A DNA stretch of 64,000 nucleotides from Novosphingobium sp. BW1. Its GTDB lineage: Bacteria > Pseudomonadota > Alphaproteobacteria > Sphingomonadales > Sphingomonadaceae. A program made the translations under genes and the position numbers. The notes below the pieces were generated by a model. The model saw only the letters and a list, made by a program, of their open reading frames with translations. It searched no databases and was not told the DNA's origin. This document shows, one piece after another, positions 34,927 to 44,778 of the stretch (its first letter is position 1; every line of letters starts with the position of its first letter). Location: assembly GCF_008107685.1 (NCBI RefSeq), contig NZ_VIRF01000090.1:62001-126000 (forward strand). The letters run 5' to 3'.

Positions 34927-35786
34927 GCAGTCTCTCCCAGATTAGTGAATGTCGTCTCACCCGGCAGGCAAGCGCCCGGGGCAATCGGCGGCGCGTGGCG
35001 CCAGCGCGCATAGAAAGGTGTAAGGTCGAGCGCGGCGAGCCGCTCGACGAGCTCGGGCAGGCTCTCCAGGACGAAGTACGTCTCCTGGAAGGCGTCGATC
35101 CGGTATCCCGTGCGCATGATCCGCAAGGGATCGAAGGGCAGGCGCAGCACGTGTGGGTCCGTCACCGAGAAGCGCGTCTCACCCGCCGAGGACAGGATCC
35201 CAGCCCCGAACACCTTGAGTTTGCCGTCCTCACGCACGAGGCCGAACTCGATGGTGTACCAGTAAAGCCGGGCCAGCATGTCGAGCGCGCCCAGTTCCAT
35301 TGCCCGCGCGCCCGCCGTGCCATAGGCCTGCAGGAAATCCGCGATAGCCGGGTCGAGCAGCATCGGCACGTGGCCGAAGAAGTCGTGAAACACGTCGGGC
35401 TCGACGAGGTAGTCGAGCTCGTGCTCCTCGCGCAGCCAGCGGGTGACCGGGAAACGGCGATGCGCCAGGTGGTCGAAGAAGACCGCGTCCGGAATGAACC
35501 CGGGCACAGCGACGAGCCGCCAGCCGGTGGCCGGTTCCAGCACGCGGTTTGCATCCGAAAAGCGCGGAATGGCCTGCGCGCAGTCGAGCCGAGCCAGCCC
35601 CTCCCTGAACGCGCGGCAACCATGCCGGCGCGTCAGTTCGGCCTGCGCGTCATAAAGACGGCGCCACCTGTCGTGCATCGCGGGAGTATAGGCATCCCAC
35701 TCCTGCGTCGCGGTGTAGTCCGCGCCCACCTTGCCATACTCTCCACGAAGACCACTTTCGCTTGTTGTCGTCTGCGGTGTCTTCAT
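34923..35786 (-). CDS. phhA: Phenylalanine 4-hydroxylase
   Basis: This 287-residue protein is a pterin-dependent aromatic amino acid hydroxylase of the short bacterial type. The iron site is His/His in EPDVFHDFFGHVPML and Glu in YWYTIEFGL; the substrate region reads FGAGILSSAGE. It converts phenylalanine to tyrosine with tetrahydropterin and oxygen. It is divergent from an Lrp/AsnC gene 107 bp away, the probable regulator. No pterin-carbinolamine dehydratase is adjacent. Confidence 0.95.
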   Translation of the reverse strand: MKTPQTTTSESGLRGEYGKVGADYTATQEWDAYTPAMHDRWRRLYDAQAELTRRHGCRAFREGLARLDCAQAIPRFSDANRVLEPATGWRLVAVPGFIPDAVFFDHLAHRRFPVTRWLREEHELDYLVEPDVFHDFFGHVPMLLDPAIADFLQAYGTAGARAMELGALDMLARLYWYTIEFGLVREDGKLKVFGAGILSSAGETRFSVTDPHVLRLPFDPLRIMRTGYRIDAFQETYFVLESLPELVERLAALDLTPFYARWRHAPPIAPGACLPGETTFTNLGETA

Positions 35787-35893
35787 GGCTATTATAGTAC
35801 CATAGGGACCGCGCCGGTTTCGTGCGCAATGCGCTCCCCAGAAGGGCCATCATGGTGTATTCCACCAGAAAACGACCTGGGATTGGATGATTC

Positions 35894-36355
35894 ATGCCGC
35901 TGGACGAATTCGACCGGAAGATCCTCGCCGCGCTCCAGGAGGATGCACGCATGCCCGTGGCGCAAGTGGCCGAACACGCCGCGCTTTCGGCGACGCCAGT
36001 CAGCCGCCGTATCCGCAAGCTGGAAGACGAGGGCGTGATCCGGGGCTACCAGCCCGTGCTCGATCCCCGCAAGCTGGGGCTGGAACTCAACGCCTACGTG
36101 CTCATCAATCTCGATGCCCATTCGGACGTCAACATCGAACGCTTCGAAAGCGCGATTCAGGACAACGACTATGTCATCGCTTGCCATGCGGTGACCGGCG
36201 ACATGGACTACCTGGTCCACGTCATCGCCCGCGATGTCGAGCACCTCTCTCAGATCACGCTCAAATCCATGCTGCGCATTCCCGGCGTTCGGGACGTTAA
36301 ATCGATCATCGTGCTCGAGACGATCAAGCCGCCGCTCAAGCTTCCGCTGGGCTGA
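35894..36355 (+). CDS. Lrp/AsnC-family regulator
   Basis: This 153-residue protein has the N-terminal helix-turn-helix (FDRKILAALQEDARMPVAQV, then ALSATPVSRRIRKLEDEGVI) and the C-terminal RAM effector domain (ITLKSMLRIPGVRDVKSIIVLE). Such proteins answer to amino acids. Being divergent from phhA-hppD, it probably activates that operon in response to phenylalanine or tyrosine, like PhhR-independent Lrp homologues. Confidence 0.9.
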   Translation: MPLDEFDRKILAALQEDARMPVAQVAEHAALSATPVSRRIRKLEDEGVIRGYQPVLDPRKLGLELNAYVLINLDAHSDVNIERFESAIQDNDYVIACHAVTGDMDYLVHVIARDVEHLSQITLKSMLRIPGVRDVKSIIVLETIKPPLKLPLG

Positions 36356-36393
36356 GGACGGGCCCACTTCATCCGACAGCCGGATTGCCGCAA

Positions 36394-37566
36394 ATGCGAA
36401 AGATTGCATTTACCCGCGCCTGCGCGCAGAGCGATGAGATCAGCCCTCTCCTGCACTGCAGCGCCGGAACCCGCGTGACCCTTTTTCCTTCGCACCCGCA
36501 GCACTGGCTTGCTCTCATCGCCCTTTCGGTGGTGCTGGGCGCGGGCGGAAACCTGCTTCACATCCCGGCCAGCCTCATGCTTGGCCCCATGTTCGCGGCC
36601 ATCGCCTTTGCCTTGCGCGACTACGAGATGAAGGCAAACTCGGGCCTCTTCGCAGTGGCCCAGTCCATCGTCGGCTGTCTCATCGCCTCCTCGATGGGGC
36701 CCGAGGTCGTCGCGCGCTTTGCCGCCGACTGGCCGATCTTCATCGGCGGCGCGCTTGCCACGCTCTTCGTCGCCTTCGGCACGGGCATCCTGCTCGCGGC
36801 CTTTCGCATTCTCCCGGGCGCCGTCGCAATCTGGGGTTCGGCCCCGGGCCTTGCGACCGCCATGGTGCTGATGGCCCGCGACAGCGGGGAGGATTTTCGC
36901 ATGGTCGCCTTCATGACCTACGTGCGCGTGGTCATGGTGACGCTGGGCGCCTCGGCGCTGGCGATGACGCTGGGCGAGGAAAGCTCCGCGCACGCGGTCA
37001 CCACCGCCTTGCAGCCCTGGTTCTGGCCGGTCGCGCCAATCCCCATGCTGGCGACGCTCGCTACGGCAGCTGCGGGCCTGTTCCTTGGGCGTCTCGTGCG
37101 CCTGCCCGCCCCCAACATCCTGGGCCCGCTGGTCCTGGGCACCATTCTCCATGCCAGCGGTGTTGTCGAAAGCTTCGCGGTCCCGCGCGCGCTCCTGGCC
37201 GTGGCGTACATGGTGGTGGGCTGGGGCATCGGTTCGCGCTTCACGATCGAGACAATCCAGCGCGCCCGGACAGTCTTTCCCGCCGTGCTTGTGGCGATTG
37301 CCGCGATGATGGGCACCTGTTTTCTGCTGGGCCTTGGCCTATCTCATATCGCGAACGTCAGCATCGCCACCGCCTACCTCGCGACGAGCCCAGGCGGCAT
37401 GGATTCGATCGCCATTGTCGCGGCGTCCTCGCCCGTTGACGTGGGCTTTGTGATGACCCTCCAGACCGCGCGCATGGCCGCGATCCTGCTGCTCGGGCCC
37501 TGGTTGGCGCGCACCATCGCCAAGCGCTTCGTCCACCCGCGCGCGGCAGACCAGTCCGCAGACTGA
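36394..37566 (+). CDS. AbrB-family membrane protein
   Basis: This protein of about 390 residues has two copies of the AbrB-type membrane repeat, each with helices such as IPASLMLGPMFAAIAFAL and LPAPNILGPLVLGTILHASG, and in each half a GxxPG loop (GSAPGLATAMVLMA and TSPGGMDSIAIVA). Members are proposed regulators or exporters; E. coli AbrB relates to aidB regulation. The N-terminus is uncertain: ATG 36394 gives a polar leader, while GTG 36475 (VTLFPSHPQHW) begins closer to the first span. It sits behind the lrp gene and is convergent with gdh. Confidence 0.8.
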   Translation: MRKIAFTRACAQSDEISPLLHCSAGTRVTLFPSHPQHWLALIALSVVLGAGGNLLHIPASLMLGPMFAAIAFALRDYEMKANSGLFAVAQSIVGCLIASSMGPEVVARFAADWPIFIGGALATLFVAFGTGILLAAFRILPGAVAIWGSAPGLATAMVLMARDSGEDFRMVAFMTYVRVVMVTLGASALAMTLGEESSAHAVTTALQPWFWPVAPIPMLATLATAAAGLFLGRLVRLPAPNILGPLVLGTILHASGVVESFAVPRALLAVAYMVVGWGIGSRFTIETIQRARTVFPAVLVAIAAMMGTCFLLGLGLSHIANVSIATAYLATSPGGMDSIAIVAASSPVDVGFVMTLQTARMAAILLLGPWLARTIAKRFVHPRAADQSAD

Positions 37567-37587
37567 CCCACCACGCGCCAGCGGCGT

Positions 37588-40500
37588 TCAGCGCTTCAGC
37601 AGGTTGCGCGCCTGCACCGCGATCTGTGCGAGCATCGCGGGCGTGTGTGCGCCCGCTTCCTCGGCCCGCCGCACAACCGTGCGGAAGGCGGAGATCGCAG
37701 CCGCATTGTCGTGCGTCCACTGTGCAGTGGCGCCGTCGAGATCGGCCTTGCCTGCCTTGGTGCGCACCAGCGCCTTCAGGAAGTCAAGCCGCATCTGCTG
37801 GAAGTCGCGGGCAAGCCCCGCCACCAGCAGGCGCTCCCAGGGATCGGTCGGCGTCATCAGAGCCGCACTGGCCTGCGCCCAGTCGAGCCCCAGGCCTGCG
37901 CCCAGCGAAGTGAAGGCCTCTACCAGTTCGCGCGCCGGAATCTTCGTCTCGGCTGCAAGGTCGGAGATTCCGACCGCGCCGTCGAGGTCGAACAGGCGCG
38001 TCACAGCGCGGGCCTGCTCCTCGGGTGCGCCAAGCCCACGCAGGCTCTCGAAAATGCGCTTCGACTGCCCCTGTGCGTGTTCGCCCAGAAGGTCGTAGAC
38101 GTTGGCCTTGAGGACTTTCATGCCGCCCTTGAGGCGGTCCTTCAGTTCACCCGGCGCCACGCGTCCTGCCCCGGCGCGCAGGAGATCGGCCATGTGCGAA
38201 CGCATCGCGCCGGCCGTCCGGTCAAAGAGGGCAAGGCGCGCCTCCTCGGGCATCTCTGCGCTTTCCAGCTGGCTCCACAGATCGCCCAGATCGAACATGT
38301 CCTCGGCCAGAACGAAGGCCGCGGCCATTTGCCCCAGAGTTGCCCCCTCTTCCTCGGCCACTTCGAAGGGATGGACGAGGCCAAGGCGATTGACGATGCG
38401 GTTGGCAAGTTTGGTCGCGATGATCTCGCGCGCAAGGCGATGTTCGCGGATGAAAGGCTTGTACTTGGCCTGCATCGGCTCGGGGAAAGCCTCCACCAGC
38501 ATCGGGGCCAAGGTCTCGCCATCGGGCAGCGAGCTATTCTCGATGGCGTCCTGCAGGACCAGCTTGCTGCTGGACAGGAGAACGGCAAGTTCGGGACGGA
38601 CCAGGCCGCGTCCGTCCTGCCCGCGCCGCACCAGCGTCTCGTTCTCGGCCAGCCCTTCGGTCACACGGTCGAGGTTGCCACCTTCTTCCATCATTTCGAT
38701 GAGGCGGATATGCGAGTGGACCGTGTCCGCTCCGCCGCGCCCGGCGATGGACAGGGCAAGCGCCTGGAGACGGTTGTCCTCGAGCACGATCTCGGCAACC
38801 TCGTCGGTCATGTCGCGCAAGAGCGCCACGCGCGCCTTTTCGGTGAGCTTGCCCGCGCGGCGCGCAGCGGCCAGCGCGATCTTGATGTTGACTTCGTTGT
38901 CCGAGCAGTCGACGCCCGCCGAATTGTCGATGAAATCGGTGTTGATGCGCCCACCGCGTCCCTCATCGCCCTTGAGTGCGAACTCGATGCGCCCGGCCTG
39001 CGTGACGCCCAGGTTCGCGCCCTCGCCGATGACCCGCGCGCCCACCTCGTTGGCGCTGACGCGCAGCGCGTCGTTGGCGGGATCGCCGACAGTTGCGTTG
39101 TTTTCGCTCGAGGCCTTCACGTACGTGCCGATGCCGCCGAACCAGAGCAGGTCGACCTTCGCCCACAGGATCGTGGAAATCAGCGAATCCGGATCAAGCG
39201 CCTCGACCTCAACGCCCAGCGCCTTGCGGATTTCCGGGCTGAGCGGGATCGACTTCATCGAGCGCGGGAAAACCCCGCCGCCCTTGGAGATGAGCGACTT
39301 GTCGTAGTCATCCCAGCTCGAATGGGTGAGTTCGAACAGGCGCTTGCGCTCATCCCAGCCGGTCTGCGGGTCGGGCTCGGGGTCGATGAAGATATGGCGG
39401 TGGTCGAAGGCCGCCACCAGCTTGATCGCCTTGGAAAGCAGCATGCCGTTGCCGAACACGTCGCCCGACATGTCACCGCAGCCTACGACACGGACCGGAT
39501 CGGTCTGCACGTCGATTCCCATTTCGAGGAAGTGGCGCTGCACCGAGACCCAGGCACCGCGCGCGGTAATGCCCATGGCCTTGTGGTCGTAACCGTTCGA
39601 GCCGCCGCTCGCGAAAGCATCGTCGAGCCAGAAGTCCTTTGATTCCGCGATGCCGTTGGCCACGTCGGAGAACTTGGCCGTGCCCTTGTCCGCCGCGACG
39701 ACGAAGTAGGGGTCCTCGCCATCGCGGATCTCGACGCATTCCGGGTGGACGACCTTGCCCTCGACGATGTTGTCGGTGATCGAAAGCAGCGTTGCGATGA
39801 ATATCTCGTAGCTGGCCTGCCCTTCGGCCGCCCAGCCCGCACGGTCGCGCGACGGATCGGGCAGCTGCTTGGGATAGAACCCCCCTTTGGCGCCGGTCGG
39901 CACGATCACCGCGTTCTTGACGCGCTGCGCCTTCATCAGGCCCAGGATTTCGGTGCGAAAGTCGTCGCGCCGGTCAGACCAGCGCAGACCGCCGCGTGCG
40001 ATGGGCCCGGCACGCAAATGGATGCCCTCGACCCGGCGTGAATAGACGAAGATCTCGCGCCAGGGCAGCGGCTTGGGGAGGCCGGGAACGCCCGCGGAAT
40101 CGAACTTGAAAGCGAGCGCCACTTGGGCATGGGGTGCAAAGGCGTTGGTGCGCAGCATGGCCAGCACGAGGTCGCGGTAGGCGCGCAGCAGACGGTCATC
40201 GTTGATGGCGCCGACCCCGGCCAGGCCTTCGCGGATGGCGTCTTCGGCGCTAGCCTGCGCGGCCTTGCGGTCGCCCTTGAAGTCAGGCTGGTGCAGCGCG
40301 CGGAAGAGGTCGACGATACCGAGTGTCACCTTGGGCGCGCCGAGCAGCGCCTCGACCACGGTCGCGATACCGAAGTGCATGCCGCCCTGGCGCAAGTAGC
40401 GGTAGAAGGCGCGCAGCCAGTTGGCCTCACGCTTGGAGAGGCCAAGTCCCGGCACCAGCCGGTTGAACGCGTCGTTCTCGCCCTCGCCGTTCAGGACCGC

Positions 40501-42348
40501 ACACAAGGTGTCCTCGATCATGGGAGCAAGGCCCAGGACCGCATTGGGGTCGGTGCCTGCGGGAAGTTCGAGCGTGAAGTCGTGGATCGTGCCGATGCGG
40601 CCCTGATCGAGCACGGTCGGCACTTCGGCCAGGACGCGGAAGCCGAAGTTCTCAAGCGCGGGGACCGCATCGGAGAGCGGCAGCTGCCCCGCGGCCTGGT
40701 AAATCTTCAGGCGCAGGTTGCCCTCTTCGTCCTGTTCATGCGCATAAAGACGTGCGTCGCGCTGGCCCGTGGCCCGCGCAGCCTCGCCCGCGTCACCGAC
40801 CACGATCTTGCGCATATGCGCGACATCGATGGCGGCTTCGGCCGGGCCGTACTCGCTGCGGTAGCCAAGCGGGAAGGCTTCCGCATAGCGGCCCGCGATG
40901 GCATTCGCGCGCGCCGGTTCAAGCTGCTGGGCAAGGACGGCGGCAACCGCCTCGGTCCAGCCGCGCAGCAGCACCTGGAGGCGATAGTCGAGCTGGGCCT
41001 CGTCGGGCTCCTGCACACCTTCGCGAATGTCGAAGGTGTAGCGCAGCATGGCCAGACTTCCCGATTCGACCACCAGAGTCCAGTCGAGCGCGGGCGCGTT
41101 GGCCGCTTCCTCGACCAGCGCCTGAATACGGTGGCGCATCTTGGTCGATACCAGGTCGCGCGGCAACCAGATGAAAGCGAAGAGGTGGCGCATGAGCGGC
41201 GCGGTCGCAAGCAGCAGGCGGGGCCGGGGCCGGTCGACAAGGCCCGTCATCGTGCCCGCCAGTCGTTCCACGTCGGCATCTTCCAGACCGAGCACGAGGT
41301 CATGCGGCAGGCTGGTCAGCGCATGCGCCAGCGCCTTGCCGGTATGGCTGCGCGGATCGCAGTTCATGTTCGAAGCGATGCGCGCGAGCACGCCACGCAG
41401 GCGCGGTACGCGGTCAGGCGGCGAGGCCAGCGCCTCGCTGGTCCAAGTGCCCGCATGGACCGAAAGCGCGGTGACCTTGCCTTCCTCGACCACGGGCACG
41501 AGAAACAGGTCGAGCGGGACGCGTCGGTGCACGCTCGACACGCGGTTGGCCTTGATCACCATCGGCGCTGCCAGCTTGCCCTCGGCAAGCTGGGCATCGA
41601 AGGTCGCGAAAGCGCGCTCGTAGCTGGCATCGGAGAGAAGCGTCTTCACCCCGCGGCGGCAGATGCCCAGGCGCTTCGAATGACTTTGATCGCGTCCGCG
41701 CGTGACGTGCCCCAGGATCGTGAGCATGCCCGAGGCGAACCACTCCAGCAGGGCGGCACCTTCACGGTCCATGATGGTGGAGGCGTCCTCGTGGAGGGCA
41801 TCGACCATGCGTGGCCAGTCCGCGACCGCGCTGCGCACGTCGGTCAGCATCGCTTCCAGGGTACGCTTGAGTTCGCCGCGCTGGCGGGCATCGACGCGCG
41901 CCATCTCGATGTAGATCATCGATTCGCGCGTAAAGGCCTCGTCATGGCCATCGGGGCCGAAGCGCGAGAGCCTACCATCTGCCTCGCGCGCGACATTGAC
42001 GATGGGGTGCACCAGGCGGTCAATCACGAGGCCCAGCGCGGCAAGCGCGGCCGCAGTCGAGTCGACCAGGAAGGGCATGTCTTCATTGATGAGCGCCACA
42101 CGCAAAAGCGGGCGCTCCTCGCCCGCCGAGGCCACCTCGACCACGCTCTCGCCATCCTCGCGCGTCTTCGCCGCATCGAGCAGGAACGCCGCAGCGTCAT
42201 CGATCCAGGGCTCATCCTCCGCGCCGTCACCGGGAAGGAGCCCAGCGCGGATCTGCTCGGCCAGGATCTGCGCCAGATCTTCGCTGCCACGCGATGATCT
42301 GGTCGCCTTGGCCGACTTGGCCTTCGAGGTGGTCTTGCCTTCACTCAT
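37588..42348 (-). CDS. gdhB: NAD-specific glutamate dehydrogenase, 180-kDa class
   Basis: This protein of about 1586 residues is a large NAD-GDH. An N-terminal regulatory part holds ACT-like segments (e.g. RVALINEDMPFLVDSTAAALA). The catalytic domain follows in the middle with GGLRWSDRRDDFRTEILGLMKAQ, the catalytic Lys in VPTGAKGGFYPKQLP, GDMSGDVFGNGMLLS and ANLGVTQAGRIEFALKGD. It turns glutamate to 2-oxoglutarate and ammonia, a catabolic role. I choose the second of two adjacent ATGs (42348), 6 nt behind GGAG. It is a single-gene unit. The symbol is used for this class in pseudomonads. Confidence 0.93.
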   Translation of the reverse strand: MSEGKTTSKAKSAKATRSSRGSEDLAQILAEQIRAGLLPGDGAEDEPWIDDAAAFLLDAAKTREDGESVVEVASAGEERPLLRVALINEDMPFLVDSTAAALAALGLVIDRLVHPIVNVAREADGRLSRFGPDGHDEAFTRESMIYIEMARVDARQRGELKRTLEAMLTDVRSAVADWPRMVDALHEDASTIMDREGAALLEWFASGMLTILGHVTRGRDQSHSKRLGICRRGVKTLLSDASYERAFATFDAQLAEGKLAAPMVIKANRVSSVHRRVPLDLFLVPVVEEGKVTALSVHAGTWTSEALASPPDRVPRLRGVLARIASNMNCDPRSHTGKALAHALTSLPHDLVLGLEDADVERLAGTMTGLVDRPRPRLLLATAPLMRHLFAFIWLPRDLVSTKMRHRIQALVEEAANAPALDWTLVVESGSLAMLRYTFDIREGVQEPDEAQLDYRLQVLLRGWTEAVAAVLAQQLEPARANAIAGRYAEAFPLGYRSEYGPAEAAIDVAHMRKIVVGDAGEAARATGQRDARLYAHEQDEEGNLRLKIYQAAGQLPLSDAVPALENFGFRVLAEVPTVLDQGRIGTIHDFTLELPAGTDPNAVLGLAPMIEDTLCAVLNGEGENDAFNRLVPGLGLSKREANWLRAFYRYLRQGGMHFGIATVVEALLGAPKVTLGIVDLFRALHQPDFKGDRKAAQASAEDAIREGLAGVGAINDDRLLRAYRDLVLAMLRTNAFAPHAQVALAFKFDSAGVPGLPKPLPWREIFVYSRRVEGIHLRAGPIARGGLRWSDRRDDFRTEILGLMKAQRVKNAVIVPTGAKGGFYPKQLPDPSRDRAGWAAEGQASYEIFIATLLSITDNIVEGKVVHPECVEIRDGEDPYFVVAADKGTAKFSDVANGIAESKDFWLDDAFASGGSNGYDHKAMGITARGAWVSVQRHFLEMGIDVQTDPVRVVGCGDMSGDVFGNGMLLSKAIKLVAAFDHRHIFIDPEPDPQTGWDERKRLFELTHSSWDDYDKSLISKGGGVFPRSMKSIPLSPEIRKALGVEVEALDPDSLISTILWAKVDLLWFGGIGTYVKASSENNATVGDPANDALRVSANEVGARVIGEGANLGVTQAGRIEFALKGDEGRGGRINTDFIDNSAGVDCSDNEVNIKIALAAARRAGKLTEKARVALLRDMTDEVAEIVLEDNRLQALALSIAGRGGADTVHSHIRLIEMMEEGGNLDRVTEGLAENETLVRRGQDGRGLVRPELAVLLSSSKLVLQDAIENSSLPDGETLAPMLVEAFPEPMQAKYKPFIREHRLAREIIATKLANRIVNRLGLVHPFEVAEEEGATLGQMAAAFVLAEDMFDLGDLWSQLESAEMPEEARLALFDRTAGAMRSHMADLLRAGAGRVAPGELKDRLKGGMKVLKANVYDLLGEHAQGQSKRIFESLRGLGAPEEQARAVTRLFDLDGAVGISDLAAETKIPARELVEAFTSLGAGLGLDWAQASAALMTPTDPWERLLVAGLARDFQQMRLDFLKALVRTKAGKADLDGATAQWTHDNAAAISAFRTVVRRAEEAGAHTPAMLAQIAVQARNLLKR

Positions 42349-42653
42349 CATCGTCTCCGCCCAATTGCCGCGTCTTGCTTCGGCTCTTGCCCCTGTGCCG
42401 GGAACAAGGCCTGCGCGCGCTTCGGGTTCCCTTCTTGCAAAGGGTTTGTTTCCGTTCGACTTGCACGGGCCCCGGCACTTGTCCGAGATACCCGGCGCGA
42501 GGCCGTCCGATACCACGTGGTAACGCCGGTTCGACGCCGAACCAAGAGCTTCACCATGCCCGACTCCGCGCAAGACGCGAAATTTACGTATGCCTTTTTA
42601 TGATTTTCGTTCGACCATGCGCAACTAACTTAAGTTGCATTTTTCGCGGACAC
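42349..42653 (-). promoter_or_regulatory. gdh upstream region with a palindrome
   Basis: The gap between gdh and the leuD terminator has no gene I can support. It is AT-richer than its surroundings from about 42575 to 42650 and holds AACTTAAGTT at 42627-42636 nested in GCAACT-N6-AGTTGC (42621-42638), a likely operator for gdh. The terminator at 42654-42690 closes the gap. Confidence 0.4.
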
Positions 42654-42690
42654 AGAAAAGGGCGGCGAAACCCATGCTTCGCCGCCCTTC
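42654..42690 (-). terminator. Rho-independent terminator after the leuD-like gene
   Basis: On the minus strand AAGGGCGGCGAA pairs with TTCGCCGCCCTTTT around GCATGGGT. It lies about 30 bp behind the leuD-like stop and ends the five-gene operon. Confidence 0.85.
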
Positions 42691-42718
42691 CTGATACGGT
42701 CTGTGCCAGCCCTTCGCC

Positions 42719-43330
42719 TCAGATGGCGAGCGGCTCGTAAAGCCAGGGTTGCGCGGCGCGCTGCCCGTCCTCGAAGGTCGAGATGGCAGCGCCCCAGCGG
42801 CTCTGGATCATGCCGGTTTCGTCCCAGCCCTTGAGCAGACGCTCGCGCGCGTTGTCCGAGATCTCAAAGTCGATGACCTTCTCGCCCGCGGTAACGGTGC
42901 GCGCGACCAGATCGACGCTCAGTTCGCCATCCTTGCCGAGCGTGGCCAGTTCCTCGACCGTCGCGGGATCGAAGACGATGGGCAGGACCCCGTTGCGCAG
43001 GCAGTTGGCCTGGAATATCTCGCCAAAGCTTTCCGCGATCACACAGGTGATCCCAAAGTCCTTGATCGTCCAGACCGCCTGTTCGCGGCTCGATCCACAG
43101 CCGAATTCGCGACCTGCGATGAGAATGCCCGCGCCGCGTTCCTTGGCCTCGTCGATCGGATTGGCAATCGCGTTGCCTTCGGGATCGACGCGGCGGTCGG
43201 CGCAGAAGTACTGCCCCAGCCCCTCGCGCTGCATGATGAGCAAGAAGCGCGCAGGGTAGATGATGTCGGTGTCGATGCGGTTCTCGCGCAGAAGCAGAAC
43301 CGGGCTGGTCAAGCTTTCAAAAGGCTTCAT
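42719..43330 (-). CDS. LeuD-like hydro-lyase small subunit
   Basis: This 203-residue swivel-domain protein is a homologue of the isopropylmalate isomerase small subunit: RENRIDTDIIYPARFLLI at the N-terminus, GREFGCGSSREQAVW, and ESFGEIFQANCLRNGVLPI. The substrate-loop region reads MQREGLGQYF. It overlaps the LeuC-like gene by 4 nt and is last in an operon with a flavin monooxygenase, a bicupin and an MDR protein. That setting argues against leucine synthesis and for hydration of an alkyl-maleate or related diacid, as in maleate or dimethylmaleate hydratases of this family. The start at 43330 is fixed by the overlap. Confidence 0.88.
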   Translation of the reverse strand: MKPFESLTSPVLLLRENRIDTDIIYPARFLLIMQREGLGQYFCADRRVDPEGNAIANPIDEAKERGAGILIAGREFGCGSSREQAVWTIKDFGITCVIAESFGEIFQANCLRNGVLPIVFDPATVEELATLGKDGELSVDLVARTVTAGEKVIDFEISDNARERLLKGWDETGMIQSRWGAAISTFEDGQRAAQPWLYEPLAI

Positions 43331-44778
43331 GCCGGGATCTCCTCGAGCATGCGGACATCGGCGATATGGCCGGTCACGGCCGCAGCGGCGGCCATCGCGG
43401 GGCTCATCAGGTGGGTGCGCCCTCCGCGGCCCTGACGGCCCTCGAAATTGCGGTTGGAGGTGGATGCGCTGCGCTCGCCTTCGGCGAGGCGGTCCTCGTT
43501 CATCGCCACGCACATCGAGCAGCCCGCCATGCGCCAGTCGAACCCGGCCTCGGTAAAGATCGTGTCGAGGCCTTCCTCTTCGGCCTGCGCGCGCACAGCC
43601 ATAGAGCCGGGCACCACCAGCGCACGTACGCCAGCGGCAACCTTGCGGCCCTTGGCGACGGCAGCGGCGGCGCGCAGATCCTCGATGCGGCCGTTGGTGC
43701 AGCTGCCGATAAAGACGACGTCAATGGCGATGTCGGTGACCGGCATGCCCGCCTCAATGCCCATATAGGCGAGCGCCTTGGCATGCTGGCGTGCGGCCTC
43801 GGCGTCTTCGGGCGCGCCCGGCACGGTGCCGTCAACGGGCGCGGAGTCCTGCGGGTTGGTGCCCCAGGTAATCTGCGGCGCAAGCGCGTCGAGATCGAGC
43901 GAAACCGTGCGATCGTATTCCGCGCCCGGATCGCTGGCGAGAGTGCGCCAGTAGTCGGCTGCCTGCTCGAACATCGCGCCCTGCGGGGCCAGCGGACGGC
44001 CGCGCAGATAGTCGATGGTGGTTTCATCCGGGGCGACGAGGCCGATGCGCGCGCCCGCCTCGATCGCCATGTTGCACAAGGTCATGCGCGCGGCCATCGA
44101 CATGGCGCGTACAGCCTCGCCGGTGAATTCGACGGCGCAGCCGGTGGCGAAGCCTGCGCCGTAGCGCCCGATGAGCGCCAGCGCGACGTCCTTGGAGGTG
44201 ACATGGTCACCCAGCGTGCCGGACAGTTCGACCTTCACGGTTTTCGCGCGGCTCTGCACAATGGCGTTGGTGGCGAGCACGGTCTCGCAGTCGCTCGCCC
44301 CGATGCCGAAGGCGAGCGCGCCGAAGGCGCCGTGGGTCGAGGTGTGGCTGTCGCCGCAGGCCAGCGTGATGCCGGGCAGCGTGAAACCCAGTTCGGGGCC
44401 CATGACGTGGACGATGCCCTGGCGCGCGTCGCCGAGCGGCACATAGGGAATGTCGAACTCGGCGACGTTGGAGGCCAGACGCGCAACCTGCGCGCCCGCC
44501 GCGCCATCGTCCTGCGCGATGCTGAGCCGATCGAGCGCGGTCGAGACGGCGTGGTCGGGCACGGCAAGGTGCGTTTCCCGGCGGTGGACCGAGCGTCCGT
44601 TGCTGCGCAGCGCCTCGAAGGACTGGTGCGTGCTGCATTCGTGCAGCAGGTGGCGGTCGACGTGGATGAGAGCCGCGCGGCTTTCCTCACCCTCTCCTTC
44701 GGCTCCGGGCACGACTTCGATGACGTGGCTGTCCCAGAGCTTGCGATACAAGGTGCGCGGGGCACTTGCGGTTGTCAC
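43327..44778 (-). CDS. LeuC-like hydro-lyase large subunit (aconitase family)
   Basis: This 483-residue protein has the [4Fe-4S] domain of the aconitase superfamily, with GDSHTSTHGAFGALAFGIGASD, the cluster Cys in FIGSCTNGRIEDL and the Cys pair in MAGCSMCVAMNED. The N-terminus TLYRKLWDSHVIE and SNRNFEGRQGRGGRTHLMSP are LeuC-like. With the small subunit it would catalyse dehydration/hydration of a malate-type acid. It is about as long as LeuC. The operon context (see the small subunit) points to a catabolic paralogue; a leucine role cannot be excluded without knowing whether another leuCD exists. Confidence 0.88.
   Translation of the reverse strand: MTTASAPRTLYRKLWDSHVIEVVPGAEGEGEESRAALIHVDRHLLHECSTHQSFEALRSNGRSVHRRETHLAVPDHAVSTALDRLSIAQDDGAAGAQVARLASNVAEFDIPYVPLGDARQGIVHVMGPELGFTLPGITLACGDSHTSTHGAFGALAFGIGASDCETVLATNAIVQSRAKTVKVELSGTLGDHVTSKDVALALIGRYGAGFATGCAVEFTGEAVRAMSMAARMTLCNMAIEAGARIGLVAPDETTIDYLRGRPLAPQGAMFEQAADYWRTLASDPGAEYDRTVSLDLDALAPQITWGTNPQDSAPVDGTVPGAPEDAEAARQHAKALAYMGIEAGMPVTDIAIDVVFIGSCTNGRIEDLRAAAAVAKGRKVAAGVRALVVPGSMAVRAQAEEEGLDTIFTEAGFDWRMAGCSMCVAMNEDRLAEGERSASTSNRNFEGRQGRGGRTHLMSPAMAAAAAVTGHIADVRMLEEIPA

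Noticed and set aside
42719..44778. Simple call of leuC and leuD for leucine biosynthesis
   Set aside because: No leuA, leuB or leuB-like gene is near, and the pair is locked in an operon with an aromatic monooxygenase, a bicupin and an MDR protein. I kept the family call without the gene symbols.
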